In this document: piece by piece, positions 32,741 through 43,679 of the stretch
Numbering within the stretch: the first letter of the stretch is position 1
How the letters are laid out: every line of letters starts with the position of its first letter
Origin: Mactromeris polynyma
Taxonomy: Eukaryota; Mollusca; Bivalvia; Venerida; Mactridae
Assembly (NCBI GenBank): GCA_032209605.1
Contig: JASFXZ010000005.1
Span: forward strand, 19,644,860-19,708,859
Length of the DNA: 64,000 nt
Direction of reading: 5' to 3'
Program-made: the position numbers and the translations under genes
The notes under the pieces: generated by a model
The model's input: only the letters and a program-made list of their open reading frames with translations
Database searches by the model: none
Told to the model about the DNA's origin: nothing

Positions 32741-33712
32741 GAGTCTGCAGCCCCTCACATTGGCTGGTGTTGTCACCATGGGCCAGGGGGAGGGGGGACG
32801 GGAGGTATTGCTCACCCAAGTAGAGTTGGCCAGGAAGAGGGGTAACGAGTGGCTGGGGATTCTGGCTAGGGAGCTGGATACTCTCCAGTTTGACTCATGG
32901 GAGTGGATCTCGCAGAACGTCGGTGGTCTGGCGCCTGCTAGGAGATCGTCGTGGAACTTGTTGCGGCCTGGAGTCAGGATGGGGAGTGGCTGTTTATGCT
33001 GGGCTGGTTGCGGGATGGGACGGTTCTGAATTCGTCCGTTCTGTTCCAAGCTGGTCCGGCGGCCGGGTCACGTTGGCTGAAATAGTAACCGTTTCTCCTT
33101 ATTGATAGTGTAATGTATCGGCATGACCAAAAGTGAGATGACAGCTGTTTGAGTTGTCAGATGAGGACCGGAAATGTCTTCCAAGGTATCCGGAAGTGTT
33201 TGACAGTCACGGTCATCTGGACTGCACCATACGGGATTGGGGGATGTCGAGTCCGTCTCTGGAGGAGATGTGCAATCTGAACCCCCTTGAGACTAATGAA
33301 GTCCGCCTTGTGGGAGTAGTAGGGGTATTTTGTGACTCGGGACCTATCCCACACCGGAGAGACTCCGGGTATGGTTGGGTGGGTTGCATCCCTGGTCGCA
33401 GGTGCGCGGGATCAACCCTTGGAGGATGTCCTCCGGCTAGCATTGGTCAATGCTAGGAGGATGTGCCTTGAGAAGCAACCGCTAATCTCAATGGGCAGCC
33501 AGGATTCCGAGTAGGCCAGAGGGCCAACTCGGGCAGGTCATTGATGTCAATGACCGCCGGAAGCGGGGTATTGCGGCTTCAACTGCCACTGTGCGTTGGG
33601 CTTTGCAGCTACTGAGCTCAGCTTTGTCGCAATACTAGTACTGGTTTATACCCAGGAAATGGTCAGGCTAAATTGGACCATTGGCGGACCCTTTGTTAAG
33701 AACGGGGAGGAG

Positions 33713-33953
33713 TGTTGTGCCGGCGGACTGGAACTCAGTCCGTTATGGGATGACCGGTTGTTAGCCTGACGGAAGCTGTATTCCGTGCGCCCTTGTGTTG
33801 TTCGTTGGTTCGGAACGAGGCTGCAAGGATGGGTGCATAGCAGAAGACAGCCATGAATAATCGTGTTTAATCTGTACATAGAAAAGTGCAACAAGCATCC
33901 TAGAAGCCAGGGTGAGTCTTTACCCAGTTCTTAATGAATTGCAAGATTCAACA
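33713..33953 (+). repeat. 3' LTR
   Basis: Starts TGTTGTGCCGGC and ends GATTCAACA, followed by the duplicated target bases GAAC at 33954-33957. Confidence 0.92.
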
Positions 33954-33957
33954 GAAC

Positions 33958-34960
33958 AATATATTTTCGTCAAGATCTTGACGAAATGTTTGTGATGGCA
34001 GAGATCTCCGATAACTATAAGGGGAGATCACCGCGTAGGAGATTGGGCAGGTATATCTTTAACATGTATGCATCCGAAAAATAGATTTATCCGAAACTGA
34101 CATACAAACTAGAAAACATCAATAATTGTCTATCTTAGTTACGAACTTATGAATTCATCAAATAACGTTAGTCTCATCAATGTTAATTAAGAAAATACCT
34201 CTCTGGGCCTACAATAACGCATGAACACCTTTCTTGACGAAGAAATCCTCTAATTCAAACACGTGAAACATCACTCTCTTATAAACTATCGGCTATCATT
34301 ACATTTACGAGAGTGAGTGTAAGGAACGATAACTCTGCAAAGGAGATTGTATCGGTTGGTGAACGCACACAGAAAGCAAAGGGACGCAACTCTCACCAAA
34401 CAAAATGGCAATCGGGACACCTCGGAGATATAAATAACAATAATAATATGTATTCCGAGCTCTGCCGGATACCGCCGAGTAGTTACGATTGACAAAATGG
34501 GACTAAAATCCGGGACTTAAGAAAATCCGGGACTTTGGTGAGAAAATACGGGATCGATAAATTTAACTACATCGTAGTAATAATCAACGGTCCATCACCG
34601 ATAGTCGGGACCCGGTATGCATTATACTTAGTACATTATTAATTGGCATAGTATATTGTAAATTGCCAAAGGCTATTAATTGCCGAATGCCAATAAATGT
34701 ATGTATGAATTGATGAAATAAATGAATAAGAAGCACGAAACTGTGCTCTAGTCAAACTTAGGACATCAAAAGAAAAGGCTATATAGTATACAATTATTTG
34801 ATTTTTTTTTTAATTGTAAATGCGATTTTATTTTCATAGCTTGCACACTTTAATTATAAGAAATAGAATGTTAATTTTTAATTGCATCGATTTATCAATC
34901 ATTTATTCATAATGCAAGCGTATATTTGCATACGGTTCTTTCGTTTGATCTGAGATATTT
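33958..34960. other. No gene supported
   Basis: AT-rich sequence after the LTR element. A few ATGG-led short frames (for example near 34404) have good start context but end within ten codons. Nothing else I can support. Confidence 0.4.
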
Positions 34961-34962
34961 CT

Positions 34963-35154
34963 TTGAAACGCCTATCATCAAAGGAAGATAGCTTATTACG
35001 TTCCGATTCTGCAGATGAATTTGTTATTAACTTAGAAAATTTGAGCGGACCTTGGTGTGAGGCGTGTTCTAGCTATTTCGAAATGCATATAAAGCCTGAT
35101 ATAATTAAGTATTCCGGAAAATGGTTGTTGCAAGATTGTTTACAAATAAAATGA
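34963..35154 (+). CDS. Possible small coding stretch, unknown
   Basis: 63 codons with a non-random composition (SGPWCEACSSYFEMHI), not recognised. It could be an exon of the split frame at 35733-36906, or chance. Confidence 0.2.
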   Translation: MKRLSSKEDSLLRSDSADEFVINLENLSGPWCEACSSYFEMHIKPDIIKYSGKWLLQDCLQIK

Positions 35155-35732
35155 ATTTGTAATTTATTATTTCGGAAAAAAGAACCCGCATTTTAGTAAA
35201 AAAATAACTTATAAGTCATTTTTTCCACTTCAGTCAAAAGCTTTAAGTTACTTAGCTAAGAAACATTTTTACTAATATGCTTTATGGATATGGCTCCTGT
35301 TGTTAATGATGTATGTGTATTTTATATTTCCTATACCTGTGTGAAAATAAAGTTCAGTTCTGTTTTGTTCTGTAATATATATATGCAAACTGTGTCTTAA
35401 TAAAGTTTATTGACTTGATTTGTAAATGTGTGTTAGTATTTGTTATGAAGCATATCAAAATTGTTTTTAATGCTGAGTTTGCCTACAACATACAACAAAT
35501 ATGGACTACATTACGTATTATATTTATCACACCAACGCTCCCGCAGTTACATGAAATATCTTGGAAGTGACATTTTCAATACCACCTTGGAAATTAAATA
35601 TCTTGGAAGTGACATTTTCAATAACATGCGATTATATATAGGATAGTCTGATACAAGCAAGTTACATAAAATAATTATAGTAGAGATTTAGAATAACTAA
35701 GATATTGAAAAGACCATTTCTAGTAATATAAG

Positions 35733-36906
35733 TTTCCCTATCCACGATGTTGTATTCATTGATTGCCCAAGCAAGAATTAACCAAGCAGCTGAATGGTTT
35801 CCTTCCATAATTAGGGGAAGACAGTGTGTACCATGTAGCCTGATGTTTTTGTTTGCGGTTAGGAATGGTGAATTCCAGACTTTTCGCCCCCAAGTCGTTT
35901 CCTCCCCAAGACGTTTCACCCCAAGTCATTTCCTCCCAAGACGTTTCAGCCCCAATTTTAATAGACCCTAGACGTTTCACCCCCACTTTTCAATATAATT
36001 ATATATGTGTTATTAACATTTTAATTTGATGTTTATTTTAAATTTGAATTGTTAATTAATAGTTTAAAAACCCTTTAGCTGATTGATTTAGTTTTGACAT
36101 TGTTATAAGGTGTGATTTAATCAACACGTACCTTTTGACTTGGTTAGAAGGTGTGATTTAATTAACACCTTTTAAACTTATAAGAATGCTGCGACAGTAA
36201 TTGGACACATATATTACTTTAACACTAAGGAAAAATGCAACAAACTAGGGCAATAAAAACATTAAAACAATATATAACACATTATATTTCATTGAAAATT
36301 TTGGTTGATATTGTCATACTATGATACACATAGAATGAAACACTACAATATATATACATATACATACACCCTTCCGTAAACATATATCTACATACACACT
36401 CGTATGTATACATACATCCAACATACGCATACACCCAGCCATACACTTACATACATACACAATACATAATTTATATTGGGGGGTGAAACGTCTTCAAATG
36501 TGATACATTACTTAGACGTTTCACCCCCAAAATGGGGATGAAACGTCTTGGGAGAAAACGACTTGGGGGTGAAACGTCTGACAACCAGAATGGTAAGCAT
36601 CCTAGATAATTTGATACAAATGACCTGCATAACATACTCAATACTGGTAGTAACCTTTACTGCACAATTAAATGTAATGGTTCAACACTTGATTATAATG
36701 AGTCTTGTAATTTAAACGGTCAAAGTTGTCTAATTGATCTAGAATGTCTTCTAGAAAAGATCACATACAAAGGGACTACTCTGTTTATTAAACATACTGG
36801 TGTAAGATCTGGGTTGATAGGTGAATGCAAGGGAGATGAATCAGATTTTAATGAAATTTTGGAATTACATCCATTTGAAGTTTTGAACTTATGTGAAAAT
36901 ATTTAA
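35733..36906 (+). pseudogene. Unknown reading frame split by a foldback element
   Basis: The left part (35733-35869) reads LYSLIAQARINQAAEWFP and GRQCVPCSLMFLFAVRNG. The right part (36595-36906) reads DTNDLHNILNTGSNLYC, GQSCLIDLECLLEK and FNEILELHPFEVLNL before a TAA. Removing the insert and one GAATGGT copy puts both parts in the same frame, with one TAA left at 36607-36609. The G.QCV, DL..IL..G..LY pattern recalls a predicted protease-like domain often seen beside helicases of mobile elements, but I am not sure of it. Confidence 0.5.
35870..36587. mobile_element. Foldback element with GACGTTTCACCCC arms
   Basis: Each arm is about 110 bases and itself made of direct repeats of GACGTTTCACCCCCAAGTCG. 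The arms are inverted (35876-35990 and 36475-36585). The centre is AT-rich with a run of CATACAT-type microsatellite (36350-36460). The heptamer GAATGGT flanks it at 35863-35869 and 36588-36594. Confidence 0.82.
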
Positions 36907-36995
36907 GATTCACGTAAGGTGCTTCTGTAATACGGGCCCTGATAACATCTCTAGTCATGGTCGTCTAATTATGTTTCATGTTCAGTTTTTGCTCA

Positions 36996-37470
36996 CCTGA
37001 GCACAAAGTGCTCAAAATGAGCTTTTGTGATTAGTCTTTGTCTGTCATTTGTCCATCTGTCCATATGTTTGTCAACAATTGTTTGTAAAACATCTCCTCT
37101 GAAACTAGAAACATCATATTAGTGACTCCCTATATGTATATAGAGGAAATTTCAAAACAGTTATTGTCAAAAAGCATGGCCCATTTTTATAACGTGACAC
37201 AAGTGTTCCTTAGATGACCACGTACTCAGAATGATCAAATTTTATGGATCTCGTAAAAAAAACATGGATGCCAGGGGGCATATGTCATTTCACCTAAATG
37301 TTTCTTAGGTAACACTCTATTTGGATTGTTCAATTGTGTGAGTCACTAAAAAAAGGTGGTGGGTCACTTTCCAGATATGTATAAATTGTTATTAAAGTGA
37401 CATTTTTAACATGGTGGCAATCAAAATTACCAAACATTTCAGGGGTTCTGGTGAGCGATTGAGAGCCTCT
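36996..37470 (+). repeat. Bivalve-type repeat beginning GCTCACCTGAGC
   Basis: Starts GCTCACCTGAGCACAAAGTG, contains AACATCTCCTCTGAAACTAG and a GGATGCCAGGGGGC block, and ends near GGTGAGCGATTGAGAGCC. Same family as 23340-24020 and 40586-40720. Confidence 0.7.
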
Positions 37471-37479
37471 TGTTATACA

Positions 37480-38955
37480 GTTCTTTTTCTAGTTATTTAG
37501 TATGTTACATTTGCTTGTATATAAGTTTTGATGTTTATTTTACTGTATACATTTTGCTATATTTTGAAAGTGCCTCGTTATAAACTTTCTTTGCTATATA
37601 TTTTTTGAAAGATATATTTGAAAATATCCATTTTGTGAGAACATTTATCAGAGACCTGCAGTTTGGTTCCGTTTTGAACGAAAACATTTACTTCATTGTA
37701 ATTCTTTACCTTTTAAAAGATTCAGTGATCATAGTTAATGCATATTGGTGCAAGGCAGTCTTCCTTTGCTCAGCTGACCTGTTCTTGGGGGTTGGACTGC
37801 CGGACTTATTAATTTTGCGACAAAAGTGTCCTGTTTTTTATTTTAACTAAATAGGTCACACACTTTTGATTACATGTTACCTAAAACAATTCTTTAATAA
37901 TGTTTAATAATATTGCTTTACCTTGGATATGTCAATTTACTTTCACTTGACTTTACATGGAACTGTTCATATGGTTTACTTGAAATATATGTGTGCAATA
38001 TTTCTATTCATAACAATATGTGTACTTCTTATTTGAACCGTTCTTACTGTTTGTAAATTTGTATTTGTTAGTTGTAGAGGTGTTAACAAATACCAGCATT
38101 GACATTGAATGAATGTTTGGCCATTCAGTGAACAGTTTAAACAAAACTACTCATGCATAAAAAATCCGCAATAATTCAGAAATGGGAATTTTCGGCAGCA
38201 GTTGTGTTTTATTTAAGATATAATGTTGGATAATTATTTCCATTTTTTTATTACATTACGTCTGTGCCCCACAGATCCCCTGCGTAGTTAACCAGATTGT
38301 GTATTTGGTCACCTATGCAATAATTCTTTTGAGTCATTGTCTTTTTAATAAGAGGCATGATACAGACAAAGTGTAACTGTGGTGGTTTGTGAAATGCTCA
38401 ATTCTGAAGACATCAAGACAAGAATTTCAAAACTTATTTAGGTGAGATAATTGATAAACTTGCAATTACTTAGAATAGAATATTCAAATTCCAAACCATA
38501 TTTGTGGATATGTGTCAACATCTCAACAATATGACTATGTGATTTTGTTTCTTTCACATGTTATTCTTTGCATATTTATATATTGAAGAAATGGAGGAAG
38601 TACGTCTACATGTATATAGTGATTCGTTGGCAATATTGGCCATTAAACCAGTTCAATGTTGAGATTTTGGTAAAATTCTGTCAATTTATAAGTTATTCTT
38701 TGCCAACATTTAAGGTAAAAGCACTTCACAATAGACTTTTGTAACATCACATTATTTCAGTCGATGAGTTTTTACTTTACAGCTTTTATGAGATTATATG
38801 CATAATGTAACAGTAGTTACTAGAGTTAATAATTGCCTTTTATAATGTTCAAAATAGTAAATAGTGTCGCGATAAGGAGATTTACCACATCAGGAACTAC
38901 TTTTTTACATTAATAAAGGAACTATGGGTCATACATGTCAGTACCTTAGAGCATT
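37480..38955. other. No gene supported
   Basis: AT-rich. The 81-codon frame at 37605-37850 has no recognisable features. Confidence 0.4.
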
Positions 38956-38962
38956 ATATATA

Positions 38963-40432
38963 CTAGCGGAAAAAAGAAACTGTGCATGTGTAAAATGTTC
39001 ATATATCCTTCAATTTTATAAATTAAAGCTTGAAACTTTACACAGGTAAGTTGTGTATCCCTCTCGGTCATTTACACTGGTCAGTGCATGAGTTGCACGG
39101 GTAGTTTGCCTGTCAGGCTAACGTCTTCTTTTTCACGTTTGTTTCGTGCAGCAGTCAATTGCAAACACGTTTGTCGCCTAAACCTGTGTTAAAACATAGT
39201 GTTGTTACATGTAAGACACAAAACCAGGATAATTTTGAAAAACGTCGTTGATACGCCATGCCAAGGTTGAATGAAACTGACAGATGCCGCGCCGTAGGCA
39301 TGATTGAAGCTGGTGTACGTCATACTGACGTTGCCAGACAATTTCGCGTTCACCGAAATACTGTAGATGCCTTGTGGAGACGGTACCAACAGTTTGGGGC
39401 AACCAGAGACCGGCCTCGATCAGGACGTCCACGCGTAACGTCTATTCGCCAGGATACGTACATCCGGGTGGTTCATCTCCGTGACCGACTCAGAACTGCT
39501 TCTTTGACGGCTAGAAGTATTCCTGGCCTTAGAAGAATCAGTCCCCGAACGGTACGTAATCGATTGCGTGAACGAGGCATACGTCCACGACGTCCTGCCA
39601 TATGTCCTGTTCTGCAGCAACGTCATCGTGTAGCACGTTTCGCAACAGGACTGGGCACATATTCTTTTCACGGATGAGTCCAGGTTCCATCTCGACAGCA
39701 GCGACGGCCGTTCTAGAGTGTACCGTCGTGTTGGTGAACGTTTCCATGACAGTTGTGTGATTGAACGACGTCCATTCGGCGGAGGTAGTGTCATGGTGTG
39801 GGGTGGCATCTCATCCCGTGGTAGAACAGCACTTGTGGTTGTAGACGGCACACTTACAGGCATCAGATATCGTGACGAAATCATACGGCCTCACGTCCTT
39901 CCATTTGTGCAGCAACGTAACGCCACGCTGCAACAGGATAACGCTCGCCCGCACGTCGCGCGGGTCGTCACCGACTTTTTGACCCAGAACAATGTGAATG
40001 TGCTGCCCTGGCCTGCAATATCACCGGATTTGTCGCATATAGAACACGTGTGGGATGAGATGCAGCGACGGTTACATGGCCTCCAAAATCAGCCGTTGAC
40101 GTTACCTGACCTATCACGTGCGCTTGTCAGAATCTGGAATGGTATTCCCCAGGCATTTTTCAGAACACTTGTCACATCAATGCGGCGTCGTTGTCAAGCA
40201 TGCATCGATTCCAATGGTGGACATACACGGTATTGATGAGCTGAACTTTGTTTAGAGAACGTCTCTGAAAACTGATCTCTATCTAAGACGCAGCTGATTC
40301 AATAACCATATCAATTGAGCTGGTGTTAAATAAAGGTAAGATAAAACCCTGTTGAACTTTTTATTGCGATTCCTTACATACCTCCTAAGTTATAGCATAT
40401 TATACACATGCACAGTTTCTTTTTTCCGCTAG
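38963..40432 (+). mobile_element. Tc1-like DNA transposon, defective
   Basis: 1,470 bases flanked by TA, with 30-base nearly perfect inverted ends (CTAGCGGAAAAAAGAAACTG at 38963, its reverse complement ending at 40432). The single transposase gene on the plus strand is frameshifted. Tc1-type elements excise and reinsert at TA. Both ends look intact, so this copy might still be moved by an enzyme supplied elsewhere. Confidence 0.92.
39258..40236 (+). pseudogene. Tc1-like transposase (DD34E), frameshifted
   Basis: The first frame (39258-39677) has the DNA-binding helices (MPRLNETDRCRAVGM..., VHRNTVDALWRRY) and the GRPR motif (RPRSGRPRV). Near 39640 a deletion of roughly 25-30 bases shifts the frame, and the protein continues in the next frame with DWAHILFTDESRF. 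The second half (to 40236) has VMVWGGISS, LQQDNARPH and SPDLSHIEHVWDEM. The three acidic residues are present, with 34 residues between the second and third. The NPIE of most Tc1 enzymes is SHIE here. Confidence 0.92.
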
Positions 40433-40585
40433 TATATTTTATTGTTTGTATTTCAAGCACACATTTGACAATCCACATTCTGTGACCATAACTTGATCTC
40501 ATATATCACAGTAATCCTGCTTTTTTACTTTTTATGCATAACAAAATTATATTTTAATGGAGATATTCTACCATTTTTTTTTATC

Positions 40586-40720
40586 TCACCTGAGCACGAA
40601 GTGATCATGATGGGCTTATAGGATGGTTGGCTCTCTGTCCTTCATTCACAGTTGATTTGTTAACACTCTGAGCATCTACATTTCTCAAGCAATCTTAACC
40701 AAACTTGGTATTAATGTATA
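40586..40720 (+). repeat. Fragment of the CTCACCTGAGC repeat
   Basis: Starts TCTCACCTGAGCACGAAGTG and fades after ATCTTAACCAAACTTGG. Confidence 0.65.
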
Positions 40721-40724
40721 TATA

Positions 40725-42955
40725 TACCTGAAAATGACTGTAAGAACATACTTTTTACTGTTGATGCATTATCTATCAGATGATGCTGGTGAAATTCAGA
40801 CGTTAAAGGTGTTTGTACTCAATTACTTCTGAGGCATCCTTGGTTTTATTGCTTCGTTGATCAAGTCATGGCATTTCGGTAAGTGTACGGTAAAGTATAT
40901 GTATGTTGTAAATTATTGTAATGTAAAGTGAGTTATATATTTTTTTAACAAAAGTTAAGGTTGATGAAGGTATCGTGTCATAAGGCTGAATTATATTCCT
41001 CCATTAAATGGCGGGTTCATTGTGAATAGTTTCTATTTAATTGTCTATTTGTTTATTATTAACGCCGAAAATACACAGGTATTTTATTTTAAATTCATAT
41101 GTATGACAGTTACACATCACTGCACATTTTTTCATGTGATACATTTACGAGAAGTACATGTATATCGATCAGTATAGCCACTGGCAGCATACACTTATGA
41201 CGCCCTATCGTCCGTCCTCCGTTTTGCTAAAATACGCCTTTTGACTATATTAAAAGGTGTGTAAAGTAAAGATCATACACTGAATTTTACTGTTTTATTT
41301 TTGAGATTCCAAGGGAATATTATTTATGCTTGATGTGACATAATAAGAATAAAACAATAACATAATAACATTTTTTTATAATCTTTATTCATGTAGGTAA
41401 CTTATAAAGAGTACATACTAGGTATATGTCCAAACATAATTTCTGTGATACCTTCATGCATTAACAATAATAACAACTGCATGCTTACAATATTTAGAAT
41501 TTCATGCATATCATTTGCACCAAAAGTTGTAACATATATTTCACAGTCATTCATCAGAAAAATATAAATATGTTAAAATACATAAATAATTTTTCTACGA
41601 AGTAGTATTCTATTTTTTCATTACGAAATACAAATGTAGGCATCTTCATAAGCAGTTATATTTTTACAAATTATTAGGAGATATAGGAAACTGACTGTGA
41701 GTGGTAAAATGAAATAGCACTATCCGACATATCGCATTGCCACGTAAACCGGTTTTAATTCCGATAACACACAACGAATAAATAAACAGTGAGAATGAAT
41801 CTATATATAACTCCTTACTTCGATACAAAGGTAGGTCATGGGTTGAATCTCCGACCATTTTATAAAATAGCCGTTGAAAATGGTACTATTATCTCCCTTG
41901 CCTTCGCTAGGTTGTATAATAGTAGAGTTAGGACTGGTTGTCCCGGTGTAAGGTTAATGTGCCAGGGCCTGGTATCATGTCACGTGTCAAAGTGTGACAC
42001 TATATCAGCTACAAGCAAGTACAATTAATATATGACTGAAAATATGTTGGGATGTAAAACCCAGTATGCGCACTTGTAAAAATCCGGGAACACTAAATAG
42101 GTCGATCGAGTTGTTTATTTATAAGTTTGTGCGGGGTTTTAAACTTTACCATGTAAAAGTACAAGGACATGCACGAAATACTCAGAAAATATCTAAAAAT
42201 AAATTTTAATAATTTAATGGGATTGAAAATTATGACTTTAATATGAACAAAATAAATATAAATGTAAACAATACTTAACAAAATGTGTATTCCTTTTATC
42301 TTATTGTACGATGTAACTCATACTTAAGCTGCTAAAAATACAGCACAAGTTAATAATGTATTGCGAAGTCTGAAATATTCATATCGGAAAAACCGAAACT
42401 ATTTATATACTGTTACTATTTTGAATTAACATCTGGTTTTACCTGTGCTATAAATATATCCAATGACTATAAATACAAACATGAACTCGTCATATCGTAA
42501 GATTTTTCGTCGTTTCCAATTTAAACTTGCAGAGTGTTAGTTGATTACAGAACAGCAAACGCAAGTTAATACTTCAGGGTTTTATCTACACCTATAAAGG
42601 TAACACAGGACTATTGCAGAAGTACAACTTGCAGAATCATAAATAGATGAAAATAATGTGGTGTTTATTGTTCGCTTTCGTCGCGATGATTCATTTTAAC
42701 ACACTTGGACATAATTAATATTAACACTCAGCGAACATGAAATATGTCTTAAGCGGGAATTAAGAGTTAGAAAATACAAACTGCCTCAAGCAAATTGACT
42801 GTTCTTTATCGGACCTCAGGCCATTTTTCCCTTACATCTATCATAAACTATTAAATGCAAACTACAGTTACAATTATATACAATATATCAGCTATAATAA
42901 AGAAACAAAGAGTTATAGATGCATAATTTAATCCATAACATGACAAAAAATCGCT
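40725..42955. other. No gene supported
   Basis: AT-rich. A weak B-box-like GGGTTGAATCTCC occurs at 41839-41852 without a cloverleaf. Confidence 0.35.
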
Positions 42956-42958
42956 TAC

Positions 42959-43072
42959 CTTGAATATATGTATAAAGGAAATCAGCTGTTTTTGTGGGTG
43001 AAGGTGGTTCTAAAATGAAATTTACCGCGGGGAGTTCCCTAGACCATCGCGCTACTTTCAGTTTCGGATCAT
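42959..43072 (-). CDS. Candidate coding exon, unknown gene
   Basis: 114 bases with good borders (ttgcctcag acceptor, CAAG|gtaagc donor), phase 1 at both ends. It encodes DPKLKVARWSRELPAVNFIL and PPSPTKTADFLYTYIQ. GC content is well above its surroundings. Not recognised; no neighbouring exon found. It could belong to a minus-strand gene or be chance. Confidence 0.35.
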
Positions 43073-43506
43073 CTGAGGCAAAACAAAGACGAAAACCTTT
43101 GTTGTTTTCAAACTCAATTAACAATGCATATATTTATGTACTAATTGCGTTTGAAAAATAATCAGTATCTGTGTTTAAATTCAAAACATTTATGAATGAT
43201 TATTCAACTGATTTCCCAAACCAATCTGATGTTTTCTTATATGTTGTAATCATGTATTCATATATAATTAACACATGCATATTATGCGCAGGTTTACCTT
43301 TGTCAGTTCGAAAAGGGTAATCATGTCTTCACCAATCATTTATGTTTGTATGTTGTGTCCCTTTGCTATTGTAATAGTTTACGTATGTGTACATGTATAT
43401 TTGTATGCCTGCTTGTGCTCTTGGTGTGGCTGTTTTAATTGTATGAGACATTTCCTGTTTTACTTCTTCATACATTTTTATACAAATAACCAAGAGTTCC
43501 ACATTA

Positions 43507-43676
43507 AGTACAGTAAAACTCACTTAAAGACCACCTAAATAATAAGACCACCTCAAAATTATTTGTTCTAGTGCATTTTCACTGTTTACTCTCTACTCTT
43601 TATTTAACCTGAATAGTAAGACCACCTCAATACGAAGACCAGTTTTCTAGGGTCGTATTACCGTGGCTTTACTGTG
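43507..43676. mobile_element. Short MITE with CAGTAAAAC ends
   Basis: Left end ACAGTAAAACTCACTTAAAG, then repeated AAGACCACCTC. The right end is the inverted form, ending GGCTTTACTGT. About 170 bases, no coding capacity. The inner GACCACC blocks resemble those of 12309-13553. Confidence 0.6.
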
Positions 43677-43679
43677 TTT

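Larger units (their letters stand above)
30759..33953 (+). mobile_element. Gypsy-like LTR retrotransposon, internally deleted
   Basis: Two 241-base LTRs (30759-30999 and 33713-33953), both TG...CA and differing at only about ten positions, flanked by GAAC on each side. Primer binding site TGGTGGCAGCGGTGGGAT at 31001-31018; purine tract AAGAACGGGGAGGAG just before the 3' LTR. The interior is only 2.7 kb. Gag, protease and most of the reverse transcriptase are missing, and the surviving RNase H and integrase pieces are broken by frameshifts and stops. Similar LTRs imply a fairly recent insertion of an already defective copy, or rapid decay. Confidence 0.88.

Noticed and set aside
42959..43072. 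Degenerate BIR end exon (DDPKLKVARW resembles DDPW.EHARW)
   Set aside because: The zinc His and Cys are absent and the rest does not align. The resemblance is too short to support.
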